From Nannochloropsis oceanica (taxonomy: Eukaryota > Sar > Eustigmatophyceae > Eustigmatales > Monodopsidaceae), in contig CP038121.1 in NCBI GenBank assembly GCA_004519485.1, positions 248,001-312,000 on the forward strand: a stretch of 64,000 nucleotides of DNA, in the 5' to 3' direction. The translations under genes and the position numbers were made by a program. Shown here one piece after another: positions 1 through 11,652 of the stretch. The notes beneath the pieces are model-generated. The model ran no database searches, was not told where the DNA came from, and saw only the letters and a program-made list of their open reading frames with translations. Each line of letters opens with the position of its first letter. Within the stretch, counting starts at the first letter, position 1.

Positions 1-1970
1 GGTGGGGATAGAGGGAGGCAGTATCCATGAGGTACGGGTGGTAGAGTTTAAGAGCACGTAGGTCACCGTCAAGGGCATGGCCGACGAGGTAGGTGGGTTT
101 CTCGGAGAGGAGGGCGAGGAGGCGGGGTTGGAGAGAGGCAAGAGTGGTGGAGATATTGGCGAGGGTCGCCGGGGTAATCCCGCTGTAGGGTGTTCGATAG
201 TCAAGGATGGGCAACAGGGGCTTCACATACTCATCCAAGACTACAGCGCCCATTTCGTTCACGAGCGTAAGGCGTGTTAATTCAAGCCCTGCGGCCGTGA
301 CGCACATCTCACAATCCACGCCCCAAAGACGGATTTGCCAGGGGGAGGGATTGGAGGGAGGGAGGGGAGGAGGAGGAGGAGGAGGAGGAGGAGGAAGAGG
401 GGAAGTGGCAGCTGCTCCAGCGGATCCCCTTTTGCGGGCGGAAGCCTTTCGTTTCTTCCCTTCCTCATCCTCCTCCTCCCCCTCGACCTCTCCCTCGTCT
501 CCACTACTACCGGTATCCATGACGCCGTTACTCCTGCTCTCGCCATCATCACTGCTGCTACTGCTGCTGCTACTCCTCGCCTCATCCTCCTCTTTTTCCT
601 GCCCTTCCTCCTCCCTTTCTCCCCCCTCGCCGAACCAATCTCCCGTATCAAACCCTCCTTCCCCCCATCCCTCTTCCCACTTCCTCCTCTTTCTCTCCAC
701 CCCTCTCTCTCCCTCCTCCTCCTCCTCCTCCTCCTCCTCTTCTTCCTCCTCGCATTCCCACCACCCCTCCCCACCCCACCTCCGACTACTCACCCATCCA
801 TCCTCTTCTCCCCCTCCCTCCCTCCCCGTCCCAAGTAACGGAAACCGTTGCCGTAACTGCTCTTGTTCAGTGAGAGAATAAGATGCTGCTTCTCTTTCAC
901 TCATTACGGCCGTCACTTGTTCCCAGAGGCCCTCGAGGGAGAGGGGGAGGGAGGGAGGGAGGGAGGGAGGAGTGGGAGGAGGGACGGTTATGGCCGTGGT
1001 AGAAGAAGGGCGAAGAGGAATGGCTTCGGTGAGGAGGAGGGAAGGAGGCAGGACGGGCTGGGCGGGAAGAGGGAGGAGGGCGGGCTGTCCGACCCGGCCC
1101 CTTTCGCTGCTGTTGCTGCTCCTGCTGCTTGTTCGGATGAATGTCATCAGTGCCCCTTTCCCCCCCCCCCCTCCTCCTCCTCCTCCTCTTTCTCCTCCTC
1201 GTCCTTCTTCCGCCGGCAGCGCGTAGGTGGCTTCCATGACCAGCCCTCCTCCATTCGACCCCGCCCTCCCCCCACCCCACGTCAAGGTCAACTCCCTCTT
1301 CATTCCCTTCCCTCCTCCTCTCCCTCCTCCTCCTCCCTTTCTTCTCAAACACCATATACCGCCCTCCACTTGAGGCCCTTCCTTGCTCCCTCCTTCCCTC
1401 CTCAACTCCCACAGCAAAATGCCCCCTCCCTCCACCTCGCCCTCCCTCCCTCCCTCCTCGACCTCCTCCCCTTCCTCCACCTCACTCTCCTCACTCAATA
1501 ACGCCTCCCAATCCCCCCCCGGCTTCAATACCCACCGTCCTCCTTCCTTCCCTCCCTCCCTTCCTCCCTTTCCCTTCTCCACCAGGACCACCACATGGCT
1601 ATTCAGGAGCTTGGGCAGTGGGAAGTCAGGCGGGAGGGAAGAAGGGGGGGAGGAGGGGCACCAGAGCATGCAGGCCGCTGCGGAAAGAAGATGGTCGGGA
1701 CGAGGAATAGGGTCGAAGGAGGGCGTGTAACGGGCAGGAGCAGCTGTGAGGGAGGTGAGAAAGGGAAGGAGGGAGGGGTGTAGGTCACGGACGGCCTCAG
1801 GGGGAGGGAGGCCGGTAACGGTAGCAAGGATGACGTGTGGCGCTCTGTGGGGCAAGGCGTGGCGGTACAGGAAGGGAGGGAGGGAGGGAGAGGAGGAGGA
1901 GAAAGAGGCCTGATTATCCCACTCCTCCTCCTCCTCCTCCTCCTCTTGATCCTCCTTCTCCTGCTCCCCT

Positions 1971-2008
<38 letters not shown>

Positions 2009-3004
2009 TTGTTGTTGTTGCTGCAACTTGTGCAAAAGCACGCTGAGCATGACGTCCCTCGCATCTGCCCCTAAAATCTTAGTTCGTTCGTGCACCCAAT
2101 AGTTAAACCCCAGGCGGACTCCTTCCACACCTCCCTCCCTCCATCCCTCTTTCCCTTCCCGTGGGGAGAGGTAGACATTTAGGGAGGTGGCTTGAGCGCC
2201 GCCGCCTTTTGCTGCCGCTCCCGTTGATGCAGTTGCTGCTGCTGTTGCTGCAGAAGATGTCGGCTTTTGGGTGGTACCGCCCACACACAGGCTGCTTCTT
2301 CTCAAGGTATGGTTGCTGGTGCTGGTGCTGGTGGTGCTGCTATTGTTGTTTATAATGCTGTTATTGCGCCCTCTCCGCAAAATGGAAGTTGGCAATGAAT
2401 GTCGTCGTAGCGTGGCGTATGGACGGGTAGGAGCAGCAGCACCAGCAGCACCTCTAGCAGAATGAGAGTAGGAATGGGAGGAAGCATTTGTCATGCTGTA
2501 TCGGGATCGTTTGACCCCAGTTATGGTAGCAGCAGTAGCAACAGCAGTAGCAACAGGAAGGGAGGGGGAGGACGAAGCTGGAAGAGGAGGAGAGTGAGGA
2601 GGAGACCCATCATACTGCTGTTGATGATAGAACGTGTGCCCTACTCTGCCTCTGCCTCGTTCTCCTCCTTCCCCTCCTCTTTCACCGCGGCCTCGCAAAC
2701 CTCTCCCTCCTCTTGCTCCAGTGAAGTGTTGCGGCGGGAGGACATGCTGGTGGCGGTTGGCGTGCTGAGGGTGATGGTGCTGCAGGTGGTGGTGGTGGAG
2801 AAGAGAGGCAGGCGGGTCGGGCAGTAGCCCTCCTCCACCTTTCCCATCTGCTGAAGCTACTGTGCCCGTTTCTTGTACTTGTGTCATGGGAGGACTTATG
2901 AGCGTGGTGGATGAAGAGGGATGGGGAGGTCCGCCATTGCTGCTGCCTCGACCTCCTCTTCGAGCAGCACTACCACCGCGCTTCTTCTTGCCCACTGGAG
3001 ACAT
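1..3004 (-). CDS. REX1-like DEDD RNA exonuclease, partial (3' end outside window)
   Basis: One uninterrupted reading frame runs from an ATG at 3004 to the left edge, at least 1001 codons. The first ~850 residues are low complexity: basic N-terminus MSPVGKKKRGG, Ser/Pro/His-rich stretches, a poly-Gln run, acidic tracts. The exonuclease signature follows: a TEQEQLRQRFPLLG segment like the REX pre-motif, then WGVDCEMC (first Asp and Glu, near residue 897), VLDEYVKPLLPILDYRTPYSG, and GHALDGDLRALK with the next catalytic Asp, then HPYLMDTASLYPH. This is the REX1/REXO1 order (RNase D/DEDDh superfamily), known for 3' trimming of 5S rRNA and tRNA. The final H-x4-D motif would lie beyond the window. 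No introns are seen in 3 kb, but a splice inside the repetitive part cannot be excluded. Family assignment is firm; substrate is inferred. Confidence 0.88.
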
Positions 3005-3849
3005 GGACGAAGTCCTGCGGACGCGTGAGAGAAATCAATTATTGTGTAATTTATTAATGGTTGGTTGATGACATCTAGTCGAGGAAGGGAGTGTGTGTGA
3101 GACGTAGCACTGGAAGCAACAAGCAAGGCATCGGCGCCCGAGCCGTCATCCTTCGCTCTCTCGTCGTGTTCCTGTGGTCGTCTCTCATCGACAACACCCA
3201 CAACTACCAACAACTGCCCAGCAACGCCTCAACGGTTGTTGCATGTGGGCCGCCCTTGTGCTTTCCCTCTAAAATGAGGCGGTGCTATGCCCTCGTTGAC
3301 AAGACCAGCAGGGGGCTGTGTAGCCGTGTTTTTGGGTGGGTTGGGCGCATTTGTCCCTGAATTTTGTGGCGCCTGTGGGTGTCTTGCTAAGGTGCTATGC
3401 CCTCTTACTTCACCCCGCAACACAGGCCTTTACTGCGCCCGCAACAGACAATCACCGCCCCCTTCTCACCAAGTCAGCAGTGCGAACGATCCATCAGCTT
3501 GTTGGCCGAAGCCCTGATGCCGGGGCACATTTACCAGTGCTGCATACGAAAAGCACAGACGCCTTTTTCAAGCCCCAAGGCGAGAAGAGATGCTTCCTGT
3601 GCACCGTGTACCCAGCAACAGAAAAGAATATGACCCACTCTAACAGTCAATCCATCATTCCACACGTATAAACGCATGCAGCTCACAGAGTTAGCGGCAG
3701 TGACAGGGTCTTCAGGACGAACGAGAGCCGAGCCGGTGTGGGAATTTTCGAGTCTTACTTCCCATCCTCAAGCAACAACCCAGGGCCTCCGTCTCCTCGC
3801 ACCCACAGCATCAATTTACAATAGCTTCCGAGCAGCAGCTCCGACAACC
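3005..3849. other. intergenic region between divergent genes
   Basis: This region lies between the start codons of the exonuclease and MYB genes, so it should hold both promoters. A 14-bp direct repeat GGTGCTATGCCCTC occurs at 3281-3294 and 3391-3404, 110 bp apart. Short open frames here have no recognisable content. No RNA gene was seen. Confidence 0.6.
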
Positions 3850-3895
3850 ATGGATAACAATATGTACATGCAACAGCTGCAGCAGCAACAGCAGC

Positions 3896-3926
<31 letters not shown>

Positions 3927-6059
3927 GCAGCAACAGCATCAGCAACAGCCCCCCCAAGAGTTCGACGCTATGACATCCTCCCAACAACAACAGTCGCAAT
4001 ACCTCCAACAGCAACAACAGCAACAACAGCAACAACAACACCTGATGCACGGCACGGGTGCTTATGGCCAGCCCCCCCGTCAACCTTTCAATCCTCCTTT
4101 CCCGGCCCTCAGTGGCGCCGGCTCCCCAATCCCATTCCTCCTGCACTCCGCCCCTCCTCCCCCTCCTTCTGCCTCTTCCTCCGCCCCTCCCAGTCAATCC
4201 CAGCAATCAAATTCCAGAAACATCACCCCTCCCGCGATGACGCCGGAGGCCCTGGCGGTGTTTACCCAGAACATGGACATGAGTAGTTTGCAGGCACAAG
4301 CGGCGGCCTACTACCAATTGATGGCTTCCCACGGTTTGCCTGTCCCTCACCCCTATGGTTTTGCTCCTGGGCAGGAAGGAGGGGGGATAGGAGGAGGAGT
4401 GGGGGGAGGGTTTCCTATGCCACCTGTAGCGATGGGTGGGGGGCCTTTGCACCAGGAGGGGGAAAGAGGGGTAGGACGAGGAAAAGGAAAAGCAGCGGCA
4501 GGAGGAGGTACCGGTGGTGGTGAAAAGGCGGGACCGAAGGGGAAGAAGAGCGTGAGGAAATGGACAGCAGAAGAAGACGCAGAGATGGTGCGGCTGGTAT
4601 TGGAGTTGGGCACGAAACAATGGGGTCAGATCGGGTTGAATCTAGGTGGGAGGAGCGGAAAGCAGTGTAGAGAGAGGTGGCACAATCAGGTGGGTTCCTC
4701 TGCCCTTTCTACCTCCCTCCCTCCCTTCCCCCCTCCCTGCCTTCATCAAAGTTGACTTGATACAAAACTTTTACTCTTACCGCGTCTTCCCTCCTTCTCT
4801 TCCTCCCTCCCTCCCTCCCTCCCTAGCTTGACCCGAACATAAAGAAGGAGGCCTGGTCAGCGGAGGAGGAGATGATATTGCAGCAGAAGCACTCGGAATT
4901 TGGAAACCGTTGGGCGGAAATAGCGCGCTATCTGCCGGGGAGGACGGACAATGCGATTAAGGTGGAAAGGGAGGGAAGGAAGGAGGGGGGGAGGGAGGAC
5001 ATGCAGTTGTGGGGGAGAGGCGGCATGCATGTGTGCTTGGTGCTTGTGGGAACCTTCCTCCTTGCCATGGAAAACCTACCCGCATTCGTTCACAGTTTTC
5101 ATCACCTTCTCTTCCCTCCCTCCCTCCTTATTTTCGTTCTCTTCATTCTTCCTCCCTGTCGTACACAGAACCATTACCACAACGCCCGGCGTCGGATCAG
5201 CAAAGCCAAAGGATCCACCGATAGCGACCCTCTTGTCGCTCCTGCTGCTGGTGGTGTCGGCACTATCAGCAGCAATAACACAAACCCCACCATTTTGAAT
5301 GCCCGTCCTCCCTCCCGCCCTCCCTCCCTCCCTCCCCACCCCTCTTTCGGGATCACACCCCCTCCCGCGATGCCCCACAACCAGCCCCCAGACGGGATGG
5401 CCGCGCCCTCCCCTCTCACGGGAGCCTTCCTTTCCTCCCTCCCTCCCTCGGGCCCTTCCCCTACCGCCGGCCTGCCCATGCAATTCAATCCCCTCCCTCT
5501 CCCCGGCACCGGCGACCTCGCCCTCCCTCCCGTCTTCCCCCCATCCTTCCCCCTCCCTGTGCCCGCCACAAAACTGTCTCCCGAGCAAGGATCGAGTGAG
5601 GGGGGGGCGACGACCGAAGAGGCTGAAGCAGGAGAAGAGAAGGGGAGGGAGGGAGGGAAGAAGGACGGTCCGGATGAGGCAGAGATACTTTTGTCTCTGA
5701 GCTGCCCTCAGAGTCGGAGCAAGGAGGGAGGGAGGGAGGAAGGGAAGGAGGACGAAACGACAGGCGCGAGCAGCACTCCGGGGGGAGGGCGAAAGCGGGC
5801 GAGGGAGGGGGAAGGGAAGGAGGAGGGAGGGGGGGAGGTAATTCTGTCTGATAAGCCTCCAGCTGTGTCGTCAATCCCGGAGGCAGACGCTGCGTCTTCC
5901 CCTGTTCCATTGCAGGAGGGCAGCTGTGAAAAAGCGGAGGAGCAGGTGGAAGACGGGAAGAAGGACGAGATGACGAGTCCTCTGGCGGAAGCCGCAACGG
6001 AGAGAGGGAGGGAGGATGAGAGAATGGAAGCAGCAGCAGTAACAGTTGCAGAGGTCTAA
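3850..6059 (+). CDS. R2R3-type MYB transcription factor
   Basis: Model join(3850..4689,4827..4961,5169..6059), 621 aa, all junctions phase 0. Residues 1-~230 are Gln-, Pro- and Gly-rich. Two MYB repeats follow and are split by both introns: R2 (RKWTAEEDAEMVRLV ... RERWHNQ) ends exon 1, R3 (KKEAWSAEEEMILQQ ... YLPGRTDNAIK) fills exon 2, and NHYHNARRR opens exon 3. The regularly spaced Trp residues are present, with the last one in R3 replaced by Tyr. The C-terminal half is disordered and acidic with Gly-Arg-Glu-Gly runs from GGGA repeats. The ATG at 3850 has a good context (accATGG) and begins MDNNMYMQQ; an in-frame ATG at 3676 would add 58 residues. Likely a nuclear DNA-binding regulator; targets unknown. 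Confidence 0.88.
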
Positions 6060-7711
6060 GGGCATTGAGATCGGGGCTAGGAAGGAGGAGGGGAGGTAGG
6101 GAAGGATTCCAAGTAATAATCATGAGTATGCACACCCTAATTTGCCAGGTTAGCACTGAAGAGGCGCAAAGCACGTGTATTCCTCCGTCGTCTCTCCCTT
6201 TCTCCCTCCCTCCCTCCCTCCTCTTTTTTGTGCGCGGACGGGAGTGGTTAGGAAGGAGGGAAGTGGGGGAGGAGGGAAGGGTGGTGACCAGGAAAGCACT
6301 CACAAAAATCGATCTCAAACTCGCGGCCTTGAAACGACAACAAACGCAGCCAGCAGCAGCAGCAAGGAATTATGACATATATATCATATAGCAGCAGCAG
6401 CAAGGAATTATGACATATATATCATATAGCAGCAGCAGCAAGGAATTATGACATATATATCATATAGCAGCAGCAGCAAGGAATTATGACATATATATCA
6501 TATAGCAGCAGCAGCAAGGAATTATGATATATATATCATATAGCAGCAGCAGCAAGGAATTATGATATATATATCATATAGCAGCAGCAGCAAGGAATTA
6601 TGATATATATATCATATAGCAGCAGCAGCAAGGAATTATGACATATATATCATATAGCAGCAGCAGCAAGGAATTATGACATATATATCATATAGCAGCA
6701 GCAGCAAGGAATTATGATATATATATCATATAGCAGCAGCAGCAAGGAATTATGATATATATATCATATAGCAGCAGCAGCAAGGAATTATGATATATAT
6801 ATCATATAGCAGCAGCAGCAAGGAATTATGATATATATATCATATAGCAGCAGCAGCAAGGAATTATGACATATATATCATATAGCAGCAGCAGCAAGGA
6901 ATTATGAAAGAGGTGGAGGGAAAACACCAGCCGAGTACAGGGTACAAGAAATTTACATTCAAAGACAGACGGAGATCGAGACAGAGGCAGGAAACCGATA
7001 TAAAGGGAGGGAGGGAACCCGGGGTGAAAAAGAGGAACAAGATGGTGAAGGAAATAGCTGCAACAACAAACGAGTCGACGCCAACGAAAAACGAAAAAGA
7101 GATCGACCGAGCACTAAAGCACAGACAGATGTCAACAGCAGCAGCAGCAGCAGCGAAAGATAGAGAGAAGGAAGGAGGGGAATATAACAGGCTGGCAACA
7201 AAAATTAAGAATAAATATCTATACAATAACGCACGCCACACACACGCACACAAGTTTTGTTTCGTTCTCCCTTTATAAGCTTCTATTTCTTCTGATCAAA
7301 GCATCTTTTCTGTCATCGGATTCTTCTGCTCTCTGGTCTTCCTCTCTCGTCCTTCTCCCTACTTGATTTCTCCCTCTCTCTCCCTCTTTCGTGCCCCTCC
7401 CTCCCTCCCCTTTCTTTTTCTCTCTCTTCCTCTCCACCTTTATCTCCCCCCTCCCTCTTTGTCTCTGTGTGTGTCTTTGTATGTGTGTAGCAACACAACG
7501 AGAATCTCACCCGCGCGCAGACATAATGGGTCTCTCAGGCTCAGAAGTGTTATTTCCAGGCGGATGGGGGAAGGGGAGGGGAGGGCGAAGAAGCAGCAGT
7601 GCTGGTGGTTTGCTCCCTTTCTTTCTTCTGCCGCTGCTCCACGGCAATTGTCCTTTTCCCTCCACCTTCATCTCCTCCTTCTCCTTGTCCTTCTCCTGCA
7701 AGCATGACCTT
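6060..7711. other. intergenic region between convergent genes
   Basis: Both flanking genes end here. It contains a 38-bp minisatellite (listed separately) and pyrimidine-rich stretches at 7320-7470. Short frames look fortuitous; no coding signal or RNA gene was recognised. Confidence 0.6.
6354..6907. repeat. 38-bp tandem minisatellite, 14 full copies plus one partial
   Basis: The unit is three CAG triplets, then CAAGGAATT, then an AT-rich palindromic core and ATAG, repeated every 38 bp without length change. Two unit types differ at one base: ATGACATATATATCAT or ATGATATATATATCAT, the second being a perfect 16-bp palindrome. Reading along the array, the variable base is C in copies 1-4, T in 5-7, C in 8-9, T in 10-13 and C in 14. 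Copy 15 is cut off after ATGA. Near-perfect identity implies recent expansion or homogenisation. Confidence 0.95.
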
Positions 7712-9674
7712 TTAAGTCGACGCTGCCTTCTCCTTCTTCTTCCTCTTAGCTCCCACAGTCGTAACCGTGGTCGTCAGCACTTTGCTTGACTCGTCCTGCT
7801 GCTGCTGCCGCTGTTTCCCCTCGCTAATCACACTGTCCTCATTCTTCTCCTCCTCCGCTGACTTCCTCTTCTCCTTCCCTTTCTCCAATCGTTCACCCTT
7901 CTCGTCCTTCTGGCTCTCCTTATTCATCTTAATCCTCGTTTTCTTGACCGCCACCACTGTTTCCTCCCCTCCTTTCGTTCCCGTGCTCTTCCTCTTCTTC
8001 AACTCCAACTTACTGGGTCCCTTCGCAGCGGCCGCGCCACCAATCATTTTCACTGCCACCTCTTCCTTCTCCTCCTCCTTTTTTCCCTCTTTTTCCTTCT
8101 CCTGCGAAGATTCTCCCTCCCCGCTAACCTTGCTCTCTTCTTCCTCTCTTCCTTCCGCATTGCCTATAATCTCTTCCTCCTCCTTCTCCTCTTCCTCCTC
8201 CTTCTCCTCATCTTCCTCCTCCTTTTCCTCCTTCTCCTCCTTTCCCTTTTCCTCCTCCTCTTCCTCCTCCTCCTCCTCTAACTCAGCTTCCGTCTCCACC
8301 TCCTCCTCCTCCACTGCTTTTCCCCTCACTCCCTCTTTCCCCACCACCTCCAATTTCTCGTCTCCCACCTTTCCCTCCACCCACCCTCCCTCCCTCCCTC
8401 CCTCCTTCCCTCTCTCCCTCCTCAGCGCTTCCATTCTCGCCTGTTCAGTCTTGGCATACCGTTTACACGTACTCCTTTTCCTCACCTCCTTCAAGAGCGC
8501 CTCGAGGAGATTGCTAACACTCTTCCTTACGGTGGCGGAATCGAGCAGCAGCAAGCCCTCCTTCCAGGCCTGGACGTTGATGGCCTTGGGAGGTGATGAG
8601 AGGAGGTGGACGGGGGTGGGTGCCGTAAGTGAGAGAGAGGAGGGGTGAAAGGGAGAGAAAATGAGGATAAGTGAAGGAGTGTAAGTGAGATAGAAAATGT
8701 GTGTGTATAATTATAGAAGAGGGAAGAACAGAAAGACGCACCCTATGGTACTTTTCATAATACCGCTCAGCGTGCAAGATGGCATGCGCCACCTCCACTG
8801 CTGAATCCACGCCCGTCAAGCCTCGTTCCACCAAAAAACTCAACACCTTCCTCACCCTCTCCACTGCCTCCGACCTTCCCTCCCACCCTATCCCCCCCGC
8901 TCCCTCCCCCTCCCCCAGGGGAGGGATGGTCAGGGGGGCGATGGGGCAGGACGGAGGGATGTCTGTACGGGCGAGCAGAAGGTTTATCCCCGAAGGCGGT
9001 TGGGTGTACTTCTTTTTCTTCGTCAGTATTGCACTGGGAACCGTCTCTTCCCCGGCGCTGCTGCTGCTGCCAGGGCGAGGGGAGGCAGGACGAAAGCTAA
9101 TGCTGCTGCTGTTGCTGCTATTGGTGTTGTTGCTGCTGCTGATAGCATCCGCGGATCTATTCGTGGTGTTGCGGGCCAGGCTGAGGGAAGAGGAGGAGGC
9201 TTGGAGGGCTGCTTGAAATGAAGAGACAAGAATGGGAAGAAGGGGAAAGAGGACGGAATGAAGGGACGTCGAGGGTGTTCCTCTTACTTCCTGCTGCTGC
9301 TGCTGATGGTCAGCATGACCGGACGAGGGGAGGGCGAGGGAGGGGAAGACCAAGGAGGCCATGCTAGTGTCACCTTGCTGCCCCGTTATCGCCTCCACAA
9401 AGTTGACGAGATGTGCGATGAAGTCTCGAGCCACGGCCGCATGACTCTGTACTAGAGGTTTCTTCGATTCAGTTTCTTGCTTCCTCCCTCCTCCTCCTCC
9501 TCCTCCTCCTCCTCCTCCTCCGTCGTCTCCTCTCGCGGTCTTAGTAGCAGCCGCCTCGGCCTCGGCCTCGGCCGCGGCCTGCTCTTGTTGAACAGCGTCC
9601 AACAGCATCAATAGCTGGGACCCACGTGTTTTTATGCCCGCGATTGCCTCGGTTAGGTCACACGGGCCGCCCAT
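7712..9674 (-). CDS. unrecognised protein with helical region and acidic/basic C-terminus
   Basis: Model complement(join(7712..8584,8742..9674)), 601 aa. The intron 8585-8741 has donor GTGCGT and the first available acceptor AG, phase 0. After a Gln/Ala/Glu-rich N-terminal part and a Gly run there is a region of helical character (QSHAAVARDFIAHLVNFVEA, then SEAVERVRKVLSFLVERGL). The splice joins AILHAERYYEKYHR to AINVQAWKEGLLLLDSATVR and SVSNLLEALLKEVRKRS, which reads as a folded alpha-helical domain. The last ~200 residues are strongly acidic, then Lys-rich, as in nuclear proteins. I do not recognise the family; a helical bundle resembling TFIIS-N is possible but unproven. The frame opens at 9770, but MGGPCDLTEAIAG at 9674 is preferred because a promoter-like motif shared with another gene lies between the two. 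Confidence 0.68.
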
Positions 9675-11652
9675 TGTTGTACACGAGAGGGTTGTCTGGG
9701 AGCGTAAGCCATATCGTGAGAAAGGCGATGGGTGGATGATCCAAAAGAAGGTATTGCCGATTTTAGGCACCCGCGAAGGACGGAACCGGCTAGAAGATCA
9801 TGGAAGATATGAAACTTTATTTGCATGTGATGGTAGACTGTGAAGGTCACTTTTCATAACCTTCCGCACTTTGCCCCGAAAACAGAGCAATCAAAATGAC
9901 AAATGCCGCCACCCGAAGAAGCCAATACCGAACACTAGCCACTAATGCCTCAGGGCGTGCGCTGTCGTGATAATTACCATCTCTATGTACCTTTTAAATT
10001 CTTGGTGCACTTAGGGCCCAGAGTATCATTAATTTTGGTTCAGGTGGTGTACAATTATGTCCATGTTGAGGGCATAGCCGCAGCAACAGCCTCTGGTTCG
10101 TCCATTTACAATCTGGACCGACCTGTCTTTGGCATGTACCTCTACAGATAAGGGAACATATCCAAATATAGCTACTGTTTTGTTTATTCACTATTCTTTG
10201 TCGGACTTGCGTGGGGAGGGGGGAGGATATGTGTGTGACCTTTCTTCGGTAAATATGACATGACGATGGGCTCTGGTAGACACTTTCCGAAGTCCGGCAT
10301 GTTGTGAAGTCGTTCAGTTACATTGCAATGACTATTTCGATGACTTTGCAGCTGTCAGAGTGGGGAAGGAGGTGGAGAGGTAAGAGGTCGGGGGGAGGGA
10401 GGAGGGGCGTCGAGACCGGGGGCTGGGTATTCAATAGAACTTCAATTTCGTGATTGGGCCTCGGCGGATCCACGGGCTGGGGTGTGCAGCGAGGGAACGG
10501 CGGCCGCCTCTTTAGCGCGTGGACTGGGTCGGAGGCTCGTCTCCGATCCACCCGCAATACAGCACTTACTCCGGCGGCCGTATTCATGCAAGACAGTCCT
10601 CGTTTGGGCTTCAAATGGTCTACTCCATGATGTATTTCCATGCCTCAGATTTTGATACGACTGTCCGAAGTAATTTTTTTGTTGAACATAAATGCAGCAA
10701 GTAGGCTCGATAGGAGAGGACCACAGTAGTGCATATGCTCGTTCATGGCATGAATCTCAGGCAAGCGAGACAAAGCAAGACACTTTTCGACCTTTCTTCC
10801 AAAAGAAAATAATCCGACTTCCCTTGTGCCTGGCAACTACGTCAAGTGCCCCACTTATTTACACTGAGAGATAATTGCTTGTAGTATTCACATCCCTTGC
10901 TTGCTGTCGCTACCTTCGATCGTCGCCCATCTGATCATGCACACGATCCTTTTACAGGCTCTGGTCCATCCCGCTGGCGGCCGCCTAGACGACATCTACT
11001 GTGTGATACCCACCCAAAATTTGGACAGAACTAAACAAGAATCATCTCCATCACCCCATCACACTGGCGGTGGAGCCCACGGGGCGCACACAATGGTGGA
11101 CGAAACGTTGGGAGGGTCTCCAGTCACTTAGCGGGCCACCATGCCATGCACGTCCCGGGCACATGTGATGGGTATCACACACAAGTACATCAAGAGATAG
11201 GATCGCCAATCATCATTTGGGCTGCTTCAAACCTTTTGCCCCTCCTAAACCAAGCGCAAGAGCCATGGAGCTACTTTCGGGGTAGGTCTACTAATGGCGC
11301 ATGTCTGACGCTATTAAGTGTAGATCATTTCACCTTGATGGGCAGGTTACCCAGATCTTATGTGTTTTTACCAAGGCGAAAGATTGAGATTGTTCGATTC
11401 ATTGATTCTTTTGTGAGATCAAGTCGTCGGTCGCCGTAAATAACCTCCCCTGTGATTTTGGTTGGGTTTACCTTCCTGAAGTGAGCGAGCGGGTACACCG
11501 ACGGTTATCGACGGTTATACAAATGGGGACATGCACACATGCTATTATCACTAAGCAAAGCCCATTCATCAAATTTTTTGACTAACCATCACTATCGCCT
11601 CTACACCCATCTGACTATAAAGCAATTGTAGGCAAAGGAGCAATTCCAGATC
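9675..11652. other. intergenic region between divergent genes
   Basis: About 2 kb between two divergent starts. It holds the promoter-like block at 9711-9751 (listed separately). Open frames of 60-107 codons on both strands show no family resemblance, transmembrane pattern or splice partners and are treated as chance. No tRNA, repeat array or mobile element was recognised. Confidence 0.55.
9711..9751 (-). promoter_or_regulatory. candidate promoter block shared with the gene starting at 26612
   Basis: A ~41-bp stretch resembles one at 26686-26727. The shared core on the gene strand is ATCATCCACCC, flanked by similar CCATCTTT/CCTTCTTT and ACGAAAT/ACGATAT ends. It lies 37-77 bp upstream of the preferred ATG at 9674. 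Function is inferred from position and similarity only. Confidence 0.35.

Noticed and set aside
277-2064. Several open frames of 60-220 codons on both strands at the left end
   Set aside because: All are frame shadows of the exonuclease gene; their Ser/Pro/Arg/Gly content comes from TCC/GGA tracts.
3281-3404. 14-bp direct repeat as possible target-site duplication of an element
   Set aside because: The 96 bp between the copies show no terminal repeats or coding content; too short to support a mobile element.
6354-6907. Regular repeats suggesting a CRISPR array
   Set aside because: Units are directly adjacent with no unique spacers, and the setting is a eukaryotic nuclear segment; it is a minisatellite.
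9770-9770. Earlier in-frame start MPKIGNTFFW for the unrecognised protein
   Set aside because: The stretch between 9770 and 9674 contains the block shared with another promoter and reads as non-coding, so 9674 was preferred; not excluded.
11380-11400. TTCGATTC resembling a tRNA T-loop
   Set aside because: No acceptor stem, anticodon arm or matching D-loop around it.
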